A DNA stretch of 64,000 nucleotides from Hydractinia symbiolongicarpus. Taxonomy: Eukaryota; Cnidaria; Hydrozoa; Anthoathecata; Hydractiniidae. Positions within the stretch are counted from its first letter, which is position 1; every line of letters starts with the position of its first letter. Shown in pieces: positions 23,301 to 37,153 of the stretch. The DNA is taken from NCBI RefSeq assembly GCF_029227915.1, contig NC_079877.1:25755851-25819850 (forward strand), written 5' to 3'. The position numbers and the translations under genes were made by a program. Below the pieces are notes generated by a model. That model worked only from the letters and a program-made list of their open reading frames with translations. It was not told where the DNA came from and did no database searches.

Positions 23301-26300
23301 ACAAGGATCACATAAACAAACTGTCAATCAATATAAGTAAAACAAACTGTCAACAAAGACAGGTTCTAAACAAACTGTCAACAAAGACAGGTTCTAACAA
23401 ACTGCCAACAAGGACAGCTTAAGATTGATAGTTCATGAATAGCAAAATATTACTTAAGAATACCAGCATGAGTTTAAAATACACAACACACCCCCTCGAC
23501 CCTGTCTTTCAGACCACATGAACGCAAAGTAAATATATATACAACGTATACAAAATATATACATCTCCCGTGTATAAATGTCCTAAAAATATTCACATTG
23601 AATAAAACCTAATGAACTAAACAGTAAAAATGCCCTGACGGGATGGGTGGGCGGTAAAACCACAACTACTGTTGGCTAGCACGAGCGAAAGAGGAATCGT
23701 GGAGCGAGACCGTGACTAAAAGAGCCGAACGAACAAAGTGAAGATTGGAGCCCAGGCCTGTGAAACTAAGATGGCAACCACAGCTACGCGCTACCGTACT
23801 AACGCCAGTCCATGTCGTTTAGCAATTAACTAAAGTTAAGTAAACTTAACTACCTTCAAAACTATATATCCTTATTTTGAAGGTGTTTTAAAGTTATTGT
23901 TAAGAAGTAAAGTTAATGGGGAATTTAATTAATAGTTATTTATTTGCTTCTTTATTTTTGTGTAATAAGCTATATCTACAATTTTTTAATCAAAAACGCA
24001 TGCTGTATCTTTGTTTTGGCATGATATGCTAACCAAAAGATTGACTTTTCTTCATTCAACTAAAAAAACGTAAATCATAGTGGTTGTTATGGATAGCTGT
24101 ATCAGCAATCCGGCACAGTGAAAGGGTGGCCAATGCACTGATAAAGTAAAATAAAGGCTGAGAACCTGACATTAAAATATAAGTTCTTAGTATTTATTTA
24201 CCAATATGAGAAATGAGTGCAAAAGACAACCTCACCAGGAAAAAAGTGTTGCTTATTTTCTGACTGATCTCTTCCTTAGTTTGCAACACAGTTCAACAAG
24301 ATCCTACTTCAAAAGCAAAAGTATAATACAGTCCAGGATACAAGAAAAAGATTACAAATTAATATTAAAGAAAACTTTTGGCATGTAAGTATCCACATAG
24401 GATGTTCTATTTGTTCTACAAATTAGACATTCTATGAACTTTTACAGAAATTCACTGATTCACAGGTAAATGTGAATTTTGGTAAAGTTAAACTAGTTTC
24501 TGTAAAGTTAAACAAGGTTATCGCGCTTGATTAGTGGAAAGTAATATGTTGGACTTAAATTATAGAGCTTAAAAAGTTGGTTAAAAAGGTATTTTGAATT
24601 TTTGGAAAAGCTCCTTTTGTTTTCAAGATATTTGCATTTAAAGAATTTTTAGCTTCCTTCAATCAAGCTGAAACAGTGTTTAATAAATTGGTTTTTCTTT
24701 GAAAGAAAATTTCATGTCAAGTTCATGTTATTTATGTTATTTAATTTACCCACTTCACAACTGCACTGTTGTTGTTTCTGTATGTTTTGTTTCGTTTCAG
24801 TGATGCTTAAAAAAAACATTATTTTGTAGGTTACAGCAAGATCCAAACACCACGTAGCACAATGGATGCAGGAACTAGCTGGAACCAAGCCATTAAGCCA
24901 GCTAGCTAAAAAGGTTGGTTGTTATTTTTATTTTTATTCTATAATGTATTATCACTATTTGGTTTATTTATTATAGGGCTTGTATAACTTCATTTTTCAT
25001 TTTTTTTTGATTTGTAGTGGATTGTTTTAGAGAAAGAGTACAGCACCGCAGTATCCCAACTAATTAAACTAAAACTAAAAACTTATAAACTAAATATGTT
25101 CTTGTAAAATTATTCGTATAATAATGTAAAGGAAAATAAAGAGATCTTTTAAGATTATATTATAATGGTCAGTCAACCATGTCAAAAACATGCATTAATG
25201 ACAATTAAAGATCACACTTGTTTTAAAACTGTTAAGTTGTTTGTGGTTGAAAAGTCAACATGAATATGCATTTTGTAACTGTTTACATAAGGTGAACACA
25301 AACCGACCCTTGGTGTTATTACATCACTGTTTTGTTACATTATCCAGTATGCTTTCTTGTTATGCTCCTTTATTTTCTAGGTTCCAATATTTAATAAGAA
25401 GGATGAGATATTTAGTTTTCTAGCAGATAATAATGTTCCTTTGTTTCGTGCCACATGGTTTTTGAAGGTATGTTTACATGTTCTGGAATTTAAGTTGAAT
25501 TTCTAATACATAATTTGCCTTTGTTCCCCGCACGATATTGTATTAAGTAGGTTGCGTTGCATTGATTATGTTTGTGTCAAATAAGTTTCCTGACAAATAA
25601 GCTCTCAATACTGTAAATTACATTTATTTCCAGTATTCCTCTATTTTTTAAATTATGTTGCCAGAATTTTTTGTCTCTTCATAACTCTACAAAAACTCTA
25701 AAAGATACATTATATATCCTGATTATTTATTTGTAAGCATGTCACCTCAAATTAAAGACCACCCTTTAATTAAAAGCCACCTTTACATGCGCAGTCTAAA
25801 ATATAAAAATTTACGTAAAAATTTTGAGCTTTACATTTACTGTAAATTCTTTATTATTTGCATAAGCAATATTCCTTTTATTTCTTTCCTAAGAAGCACT
25901 TTTTTTGTATTTGTTTAAAGACGTTTTGGTTTAGGTTAACGCCATAGCCCTAGCCACCACCTTTCTTACCATAGTTCTTTTCTCCTCGGTTTACTATCCA
26001 TGACATTGTCTTATGGAATTGTATATTTTTTCTTAGATAACCAATGCTGCACACCAAAATAGCATATCCGAGAGCAAGACTAAGAAGAGACAAAACTTTG
26101 ATCCTTATCCAGGTACATCTTTTTGGTTTTTAAAATAAGGTCATAAGATTTTGATTTGTGCAAGGATTTCTTTCCCATCGATGGTAATTTTGCTAATACG
26201 AAGTTGACCTCACATAACCCATCAAAATAATATCAAATAGCTGTTAAAAAAGAGTTAAGGGCCTTGCATGTTTCTGTGTATATAGGATCATTATATCAAA

Positions 26301-29300
26301 ATTTGTTACTTCTAACACCCAAGATCTTGATGTACTTCATGCTTCTTGTATGTTATATTTTTCACATCGTTTTCACTTTTTAAATCTTTACGTAATATTA
26401 TTTAATTTTAGAGTGGACTCAAACTATTATTAAGTTTCTCAGAGAACAACTTACCAAGCTATCAGATTACTATTCACAGCCATATACAAGCTTAAGTCAA
26501 CGACCCCCATTGGAAATCGACACAGCTAACAAGCAATGGTCTTATGGAATTTTACTTGCTGAATGGATGATGAAGGTAGATGTTATTTTGTTATTGGTAG
26601 AGCTTTTGGATTGTTACTCTTATTGGTAGAAGCTTTGTTTTTCCTATTTTTTCTGGTATCAGTGACACAATGTTAAATAAAGTTGGATAACTAAAAACGT
26701 TGGATAACTTTTCACTTTGAATTTAATATATATTCAAAATTCTATTTCAGGAGGAACTGTTGGACAAGAATGAATTCTTTCAATGGGCTATTGAACTTAT
26801 GAACAACAAAATAAATCAAGACGATACTTTGCTCAAACATATTTTACCTTTCATTCTACGGGTGAGTTTTTGAAAGTCATTGTGCTTCTTATCGCAAAAA
26901 TGTTTGTTAGCAATTTCATTAGGAAGACGAAAAACGTTTTAAATGAAATTGCCTGGAGGAATCAACTGAAGAACATATAAAATTGATTTGTTCTCAATTT
27001 CAATAAAAAAAATGTATGGACAATGAATTAAAAGTTTTGAACAAAATAACAATAATAACAACGTTAACTGTCTGTGAGTTTTCTTTAATCCAAAGGTACA
27101 TAAACAACATAATAACAGGTAGGTGTGCATTTTTTTTTACAGATACAGTACAGATTAGCTTTGCGTATAACTTCAACATTGTATTTTTTTGACTTCCTTT
27201 TTTCAGCATTTGGACACCATTGTTCAAAGTCAAGTTTTAGCTCGCGTATTGGCTAATTATGCAATCAAGAAATTAAATTTAATTAATACTTCAGCAGAAA
27301 ATATGCAAAGTTTGAGGGAAGTAGATCAAGAAGGGAAGTTGAATATTCGAAGTTCCAGGTATTCAATTTCTGTTTTCCTATTTGATTTCACCTTTTATAT
27401 TGCAGTGTGCAACAGTAGATAACGTAGATGATAGATAAATTGTTGGCAATAAATGCCAACATATTTTAGTAATGACAGTACAGCTTTGCCAAAATGCTAT
27501 GTAACTTTCATTTTTATGCTGTAGCCCTGTTTTACCAATGTTGACAGAATATAAAGGCTGCCACCAACATAGATCAATGGTAACCATTTTATGTGGAATC
27601 ATACAAGCCATTACGATAAGGTGCCCTGCAGCATTGATTTGGAGCATAGCAAAAGTAAATAACACGGATCCATCAAAATCACATATTTTGGGATCACCTC
27701 TAGATAAACTGCCATGTCCTCCAAGTGATTTGCTTATCACTTCAGCTGAGGATAATGAGAATGAAAGAACAGAGAAAGAACAGGTTTGTAAATTTTGCTT
27801 ACTATAGTTTATGTGCTCAGACCATTGTATTTTGGTGTGTTAAAAGGAAACATATTACATTGCAGTGTTGTCAAGGACTTTGTATAAGGTTTATACAAAC
27901 TTAGGCTGTAAAGACTTAATGCTTGACAAAGTTAAGACTTTTATAGGTTTATGTGTAATAAGTGTTTTAGTAAATTGAATAAAAAAAGCTCAGGAAAAGA
28001 AGCAGTGTTAGAATCCCCAGGGTCCGCAATAATTATGGATTAAATTTTTTCCACGTTAGAGCAGCACAGGCATGAAATCACTTGGCATTGTCCATAAAAA
28101 ATGCGTCCCCTTTCAACATGTTTAAGGCATTGATACGAAACACGAGAATATATTGTCAGTGTTTTACTATACATGTAAACTAAACCAAAGTCAACTAATA
28201 ATATAGGGATGGATGCAACAAATGACACAGAAGATAGGCCATACATAAATCAGGCCATAAATAGTAATAAATTAATTTCTTTTTTATGTAGATTCGATCT
28301 GCACTAAGGGAACGGGAGAATGAAATCAGGAATAGAAGTATTGCAATTGAAAGGCGATGGATATCTCCGTCAAATCAAGGCACCAAAACAGGTATGTCTA
28401 GCCCCTTACTAAGAATTTCGGTACACAGCAGATGCATGATTCAATTATGTAGCTGCGAAATGTTTAAAAGCATTTGGATAATATTTATATGCATTGTTTC
28501 TTAGCTGATGAATACCTGTTCGTGTTGGACATTCTTGATCAGACAAATTTTCATGAATCTAAATCAACAGGAATTGGTGAAACACTTCACGAATCCATAT
28601 TCATGAACAAAAATGCTACTGTAGATTATAAAGTAGGTTGATTATTTGTGCTCCATGCACTATAACCTTTATTATTGTTAAATATACCTTGTTTTTTGCG
28701 AGTTAAATTGCATCATAATTAGAAAACTGATTTTTTCATTAAACCACATTTTTTGTAGGAGCAATTTGAAATTGACAAACCAATTATTTTGTTGCTTTGT
28801 GAATGGGCCACCACTGTGAAGCGACATGGGAAACATAGAAGTCTTATTGCTGCTACTATTATTCAATTGCGGCAGAATTACCTTTTGGACCAAGTAAGTA
28901 GGCTAAAGTAAAAGGAAATCTGAGTGTAAAAAGAGTGTAAAATTAGCATGTGTTGCAGATTCATGTTAAATTTTAATTTTCAAGTATTTGATTTTCAGGA
29001 TCATTGTGAAAAAATTTGCATTTTGTGAGCAAAAAGAAAATTGTTGGACATGTTTGCACAGTTTACAAGGAGTTTGAAAAATTTGGGTACATGGACACAA
29101 TATACCTCATTTAAAAATGAAAATCAATTTACAATTTTGTTGCCACAGTCCCAAAACTACATAATTAGGAACAATTCCTCTTGCAAAACACCCCACTGGG
29201 GGTGTTGAAAAGATTTTTATCTTCACATTTGGTTCGCCTGGTCTTGTTAAACATAAATCAATTGATGCATAAACTGTTTGCTCCCGACTTTATCTATTCC

Positions 29301-32300
29301 CAAATTTAGCATGCAACTTTTTATATTTCTTTTTGCGGTTACATTTTGTTGTTACATTTTTGTGTGTTTTTGTAGATCTTTAAGGATAGTGGTGAGAGCG
29401 AAAACAACATGAAACTTTCATATCCATATCAAGATGTTTTAATGGAATTTCTAGATACTTCAGCTCCAAATCCAGGTTTGTATTTAGTTTAAAAATTACA
29501 CTCTAATAAGCTTCAGTAAGCTATTTCATAGTTCGCTAAATTTGACAATGGACAGGCATACTCATTTTAGTAAAAATTTAGACAACAGGCCATAGAATCA
29601 AAATAAATTCTTTTAAAATACGAATTATTTGCTTGGAATTGGTGAAAGTTTTTTTAAAAATTAAAGGATATAATTAAAAAAACTAAATTCAGTGCCTTTT
29701 GAATCTTGTGCTCCTTAAAAAATCTGTATGAAATTGAATGATAGTCATTTTATCCTATATGGTCCTGCTGTTTTGCCTACAATATTATGTGTGCATGTAC
29801 AAAAAACTGCAATGTTCTGTAAACTTTGTAAACATTGGTCATTAATGGAACAAACAAGCAAAAATCACAATTACAAATTATTGATTAAACATTTGTGAAA
29901 CATTTTTACGTACTTTTACTTAAACTTTAAATCCTAAGGTCTTGTTTGAAGTAGTGACCAAGACATTTGTGGTTGCGATTGACTTCATGCAAAACTTTTT
30001 TTAGGTTTTACTTCTGCGTACTTAGACACGTCTTTTAGACAGTTGGTTCTCCTATTTTCGGAGTTGATATCTTATGATGTGTTCAGTCATGATAAATACA
30101 TGTGCACCTTGGTTGCTCGGGGTGATTTCTCACCTGAAATTCTTAGAAAGATTTCATCATGCCGTGGGTTGCTACAAAGTGAGAAGAAAACAACCACAGT
30201 AGGGAGGATTTTTAAAAAATATTTAGACTATTAATCTTTTACATTCTCTGCCAATATCCTAGACACAAGTCTTAACACTAACTTAAAGTGTTTGTTTTCT
30301 TTTCTTTGAGTACTACGTCTGATTTGCCTTGTGTCGTCCCGCAAATGGGTCACGATGAAATGCGTCTGTATTGTCCTGTCTGCTAATATTTTCTCTTTTT
30401 TGCAGAATGAAAAAATTAAAGTTCGTCATCCAAGTTTAAATGATCATGATTACCAGGCGGGTGTGTCGAAGTTTGAGTTGGATGCTTTTATGGATCCACA
30501 CAGTGATTTACAGAACATATTGAATGGAACTCCCGTCTCAGAAGCAGGTTCTTTTTTTCTCTTTTTAGTTATTTTACCCAAAAGGCGAATTTGAAATTAC
30601 AGAAGTAGCTTCACCTTTGGTGTTTGAAATTAAAATTAAGTATACGTAGTGTAGTGTGTAGTTAACAAATTACCACAAAGAATTGCGTTTCGTTTTCTGT
30701 GCTTTTCATAACGACTTGAAATTTCTTTTTACTAACTACCTTGGCCGTTTTTTTGAGACTGCCAAGTACCAGCAGAGTTGGATTCTATTAAAAACAATTA
30801 TTTTCACCTGGGTTTTTAAGGGAGCACTATAAGTCACGGTTGGGTGTTTTTATAAAGTTTCTATAAGTTTACACATTGTTGTGGTCCTGTCTAATCTGTT
30901 TCAATTTGTTTTAGCACCTCCTTTGTTTGGGATGACTTCACCTGCTCATACGCCACCTACAACACTAATACTTGAAAATCAAGAAGACAAAGATGGATCT
31001 AGAAAAGAAGCGCATGCGTTATTTGCTTTGCATTTTCCCATACCGCCTAACTCTGAAACGACCCATGACAGTAACCAACGACTTGTGTTGTTGTATGGAG
31101 TGGGTGCAAACCGTCAAGGACAAATCAAGCATGTCAGTGACATGGAAAAGAAGTTATCTAAGTTGTTTGATTCTTCTCAAAAGGAAGAAAAACGTGCAAA
31201 AACAAAAGAGACAAAGAACCTAACTGAGAAAAAGACAGAAATCTTAAAGTAAGGAACAAATTTAAGTTTAATTAAGTTTTTTGAAAAAAATACTTTGATC
31301 ATGTAATTACTTATATATTTTGTACATTGTTTATAGTTATTGTATATTTATTATTTTCTTAGGAATTTCCAACAACTGCCTATTCATGATCAGTACAATT
31401 TATCAACAAATTTTGCTGCTAAATTACAAGACGTAAAACAACAAGACCTTGGCCATTATGGGGTGCTCGGTGGAGTTCCATCTGCATTTCAATTAGCCTT
31501 GTTATTTGATTTATTGGAAATGTCTGGGAATATCCAAGGATTGATGCAATTCATTAGTTCTTTTATATCGCCTCGGGAACACGCATTTATCAAGGATGAC
31601 GAGAATACTTACATGTATAGCGATCAACCTTCGAAATTGCACATCGTTGTGTCCTACATTCGCAAATACTACTCTTGTTTCTTAAATTTTTCAGAGGCTT
31701 GTGGAAACATCTTCCGAGGGTAAGATAATTTTGTTGTGTCATGGTACTCCTTAACGACATGTATGAATCCTGTTTACACATTTATACAAGTGCATATTAT
31801 ATTTCTTTGCTAAAAATATCTTTTTTTTAATCCGGGCCACATAAAAACAAGAAGTCTAAGTCTAGTACCAAAAATGACATTGCAAAGGGCACAAATGAGA
31901 AAACATTGAAATAAATTGTTTATAAGATCCATTTATTATAATTCAGCAGTAAAATTCTTTGTCTATTGAAAACAAGGACTTATTGGATTTTGTCCTGCTA
32001 CAATTATAGCAGTGACAGCAGATATTATCATTGGGTCTGGAAGAAATTATCTCCATCTCTCTAGTTTTAAAAGGCACGGTTTATTTGTCTATTGTCTTTT
32101 CAGTAAATCAAAAATGTCTTTTTCATCTATAAAAAGTACAGCTAAAAAATAGAAGTAAATCTTATGTGGCTTTTTAAGGAGGAAGACTGATATTTTATGG
32201 TGAAATGCTTTATTTTAGTACTAATATTTTTATTGTTTAACATCAAATATATCACGTGGTTTGAACCATTCGGTTAACACAAATCTCTACTATAATTTTT

Positions 32301-35300
32301 CAGCTTATTGCAAACAGTAGAAAACATAGCTGATCCAGCATATTGTGGTTCAACTGAGCGTTGTGTTATGGTACTGCTTCACGACATGTATGAATCCTGT
32401 TTACATTTGCAGGTACGTGGTATAAGAATTTGTTTAAAATGACAATGTGAAATGCCGGGTTACGGGTCTTAAACGTTTTTTAATATCCTGCATCATCATG
32501 TTACACTTTAAGAAGGGACATTTCATCAATGCAAATTTTCAAAAAAATTTAAGTTCTTTGAATAAGGTTGTTAACATACCAATAATTTATTTTTAGCATC
32601 GATATGCTGATATATTCAGTACTGCATCTAGTAAAATAGCAGCTGCGATTTGCTCACCATTACAACCTTCCAATACCAGCCTGCTATGGGACACAGCTTT
32701 ACTCTCTGAATGTTTTAAAGACCCCAGGTTGGTTGACAAAGCATTCTTTTTTGGACAAACTTTGAGCATATCTGCCATAGGCTTGTTTTAAAACTTGATT
32801 CTCATTTTTCTTGCATGCAACATTAAGTTTATGTGGAAACACATATCTTCCAAATCTCGCACCGTCCAACTTTAACACAGTATTGGTAATAAATAATATG
32901 TTTCCAATATAGGAAGATGAAGTTGGATGTGATTTGGAAAGAATTTCTAACTAACGATCGACCTGCAAGACTGTACAGTTTTGTTTGTAATGCAGTGCTG
33001 GCAGTAACAAAATGTAAAAATCAGAAAAGGTAATGACTAACTATATGGAAAATGTTTAAGCAGTTGTTGGTTTTGAATTTGTAAACGTTTTTTCTGGAGA
33101 TTTTATCAAACGATGAACTGTTTTTGTAATACATTATGCTGGTGTATTTTCAGGCTGCATGACATCAGTATGGTATGTTGTGAGGCAACATCCCACATTG
33201 CTGGTCTACGTACAGAATGGCTTGGCGTGATTAATGCTTGCTGTTGCCCATCGAACCCTGGATTAGGATACGAGGATCTTATAACTTCTATAAATGTAAG
33301 CAGATTTTGTCTGTGTCGCTCTTTTACACGTGCAAGTCAACACCATAACTATTTTTATTACCTTTCAAAGTATGTATATAATCAGCTTTATTGCACGTGA
33401 TCAGGGTGTCCCCTCTGTCCGAAATATTCTCAAAATGTCAGCAAATTTTCTCTTTTCTGTCAGAAAAATGTAAGAAATTTTTCAGTTTACCGTAATGTTT
33501 CAAATAAACGCCCCCTTCTATCAAACGCCACCTCGAATAGACGCCCCCCTTTTCAGTCATGTTTTAAATAACACCCCCCCTCGAATAGACGCCCCTCCCT
33601 CATAAGGGGAGTTTATGCGAGGCGATAGTAAAAGCATACTTACTTACTTTTTTCCTAAATCTTAGGTTTAAGGTTGGTATCCTTAAAATCTGCAAAAGAG
33701 ACGAAGTGTAAAAAATTTAATAAACGCACCCTCTTTTAAACGCCCCCCTAGAATAGAAGCCCCCCCCCAAAAAAAAAATGTCAAAAATTTAATAATTCGA
33801 ATTATTCGAAGCATTACGGTAACCTGTTTATACAGACTTCTCAAAATTTATAATAATTTTTATCATTATGCTGTTTGTATAGCGTAATCCAAGATTCCAA
33901 TAAAATATCTGTATTTGCCCAATAATAATCAGTCAAAAAAGGGTCAGAAGATTCCCGCGCTGTCTGGAAAATAAGAGTTAATTTAATGGACACCCTGGTG
34001 ATAATGTTATTTTGGGGCGAAGGTTATACGGTAAATTGTGCAGATAGCATGGTATTCTAAATAGTGTTTTTTTTCAGCTCGGCAACTCTGCAATCCAGCA
34101 GTCGCTTGCAATATTTGTGTGTGTGTTGATAGCTCGTCATTGCTTTAACTTGAACGACTTTTTATCAAAAGTGACACATTCAGCGTTAAAAGACTGGTCC
34201 AGCAAAAGTATGTTTTGATTTTATATGTAGGGATAGGTTACAAAAGAAATAGGCAGTTATGCAATGCAGCATGAAAGCATTATATGTTTCCTATATAAGC
34301 AGGTTGATTAATAAGGGTGGGTGAGGGAGGGGGCAGGCAGGCGGTTAGGATTTTTGAATTAAGAAGTTCGGACGTTGATGTTTACGTTGCAATATAACAA
34401 ATCATAATATCTTGTTTGCCCTACCTTTTCTGGCCCTAAGTGACAATTGTGGTTGGTTTATTTTATTTATTGTTTGTTTTGATACTCATGTTAAATCTTG
34501 ATTTTAATCCTAAATCTACATAGGTCAATAAATTTTATGAATTATGAGTGCGACATGACATAACCCTTTACCTGTCAGTCTACACCGCACATGTCTTGTC
34601 TACATGTCTTCTTTTAAAAAATTATGTACATAAGTTCTGCTCGTTTAAACAGGTCTGCAATCAAGCAGTGGTATTCAGCTAACCATTCTTATTCTGGAAC
34701 ACTTGCTTAATGACAACATGGATCATTATTCACAAGTCAATCAGAATGAATTTGCAGAATCTCCTTACGAACATTATTTGCTGATTGGTGAACTAAATAA
34801 CATAAGTGTGGAGCACATCCTTCTCGTGTTGAAAAGACTGGTTGTTATTGGGGAGAAAGGTTTGTAGTTTGTTTTTGATGAAGTCATTCATTCATTTATT
34901 CATTCATTTATTAATTCAATCATTCTTCATTCTTCATTCATTCATTCATTCATTCCTTTATTCATTCTTCATTCATTCATTTAATCATTAATTTTATTTC
35001 AATATGAGATTTTTAAATCATTAGCCTACAATTGGTTTCAACACAAATGTTATCCTAAAACCAAGACCTGTTTTATCAAAATCATAGTCAAAAGGAAATT
35101 GTTTCGTTCTTTTTGTTTTTTTTAAAATCGTTTCCACAATACTCTTTCAACAAATTGTACAAATAAGGTTAGTAATAAGTGGTTGTTTAATATGGGCCTA
35201 GCTACCTCATTTAGAGTGTATGGTAGTATTTTTTTATTGTAGCTATCAACAATTTAACCGAATCCTCGTCACGCGACGAAGTCTTTGACACTCTGTTTAG

Positions 35301-37077
35301 CAATGAAACGTTAGGTTTACCGCAAAATACAGATTTGTTCGACGTGCCATTTTCTCAAGCAAAATCGTCTTGTACGTAATATTTTCTTATCTGTTATAAT
35401 GGTTATTGCATGTGACTGACAATTCTCAAGTAAAAAGTCCGGCCAAAGGACAAGGAACTTTCATGGTGTCCTGAAGCTTTCCTTCACCAGCTTTAGGGAG
35501 AGTAAATATTGACCCCTTAATCAGGCTAGTCAAAATATAAGAGCCACTGAATCTAGTAAAATCGAGTCCCCCATCTTTGGAGATCACACCACAATGGAAC
35601 GGAAGGAACAAGTATTATCAGATTTATTTGCATTTTTGAACATTTTGGCATACTTACTTAAGCATAAATGTTATCTGTTATAAATGTGATTCAATCTTTA
35701 TTTTCATATTTCTAACTTTAGCTTCACAAGATAAAGCAGTCAATACTGGCAGCTTAGCGAGGAATTGTCTACTGCACATATGTGATCAAAGTTGGGTTCA
35801 AAATAAAATCTTGCTCAATGAAAACAAAAATACTCTGTTAAAAGGGTTTAATGATGCAGAATTAACAATTAATCAAGTATGCAATTTTTCGTTCGTTCGT
35901 TCGTTCGTTCGTTCGTTCGTTCGTTCGTTCGTTCGTTCGTTCGTTCGTTCGTTCGTTCGTTCGTTCGTTCGTTCGTTCGTTCGTTCGTTCGTTCGTTCGT
36001 TCGTTCGTTCGTTCTTTCGTAGCAAACATACAGAATACTGAAAATCACATTTACTTTTAGGTTCAAAATCTTATGTCAATGTTGATAAGCAAAACCCCAT
36101 GTGCGTCTTCAACGCAGTATATTGATTTTCAACTATCCACAAATCGCATATGCAAGGTAAGTAAGCGACTTTTCATGTTTTTCTGGCGCAAGAAGAACAT
36201 CTCTTGTTTGTATGTTTATTTGTTTGTTCTTGTTTGTTTGTTTGTTTACTTGTAACAAATGCAGTGTATTACAGGAACGCCGCTATTGTTTTTTAAAAAA
36301 TCATGGCGCAATCAGATACTCTGTATTATCAACTTTATCTTAAACATATTTACTTTTTAGAACTTGGATAAATGGTGTTTGCATCATTCATCAATTGAGT
36401 TGCAATTTCTAATGAAAATATGTAATAAAGAGGTATGTTATGAAGAAACTAATGTTTGGTTAGCTTAGCTAAATAGTTTAAATTCTCTTATCTTTGTAGA
36501 AGTTAAATACAGCAGTTAAATACAGGTCCACTGAAGAAAATATCTTTTCTTTTTTTTCTTTTTAAATCCTATTAAAATTAAATATTTCGTAGAAATATTT
36601 AAAAAATGGCGATTTTTGTTTAATATATTTTTTACTTTATCGTACAATAAAATATTTCTAGTTTAGTAAGTACAGTGAAATCTTTCTATCTCAACTACTC
36701 TCTATCTCGAAGTTCTCTTTATCTCGAACTTAAGTCTCGGTCCGCCTAAGGTATTTTCCTTTCCCTTATCTCGAACTTTCTCTATCTCGAACAAATTTTT
36801 GGTCCCTTGCGAGTTCGAGATAAGAGATTCCACTGCAGAAATTTCAAAAAGCCGGTTTTATTTAGCTCCCCCATGAAGTCACTTCACACCTTGTATGCAT
36901 ACTGTTGCATTTCTAGTTGATTAATTTTTTGTTTGTTTTTATCGTTTTTACTATTTTTACTGTTTTTACTGCTTTTTTCCATTTTTATTCTCAGACAAGA
37001 CGGACATTGATAGCAGTTTTTTTGTCTTTATGTATATATTTGCAAATTACTGAAGTCCTCATCCTGTATAAATATTT

Positions 37078-37153
<76 letters not shown>

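Larger units (their letters stand above)
14323..26861 (+). other. MED12: MED12 exons 1-9, N-terminal CDK8-activating part
   Basis: Exons: 14323-14418, 20022-20084, 22344-22388, 24280-24384, 24830-24913, 25381-25467, 26037-26112, 26412-26575, 26751-26861. Exon 2 is only 21 codons and encodes DDLCESNVKQGYVNK. Its L35, Q42 and G43 correspond to human L36, Q43 and G44, the residues altered in uterine fibroids and needed for CDK8 activation. Exon 4 ends ...IKENFWH and joins to VTARSK, matching the human KDNFWLVTARS block. Exons 7 and 8 share a split codon giving PEWTQTIIKF. Confidence 0.93.

Noticed and set aside
35811-36066. Overlapping frames of repeated FVRS and NERT
   Set aside because: They are translations of a (TTCG)n microsatellite within a MED12 intron.
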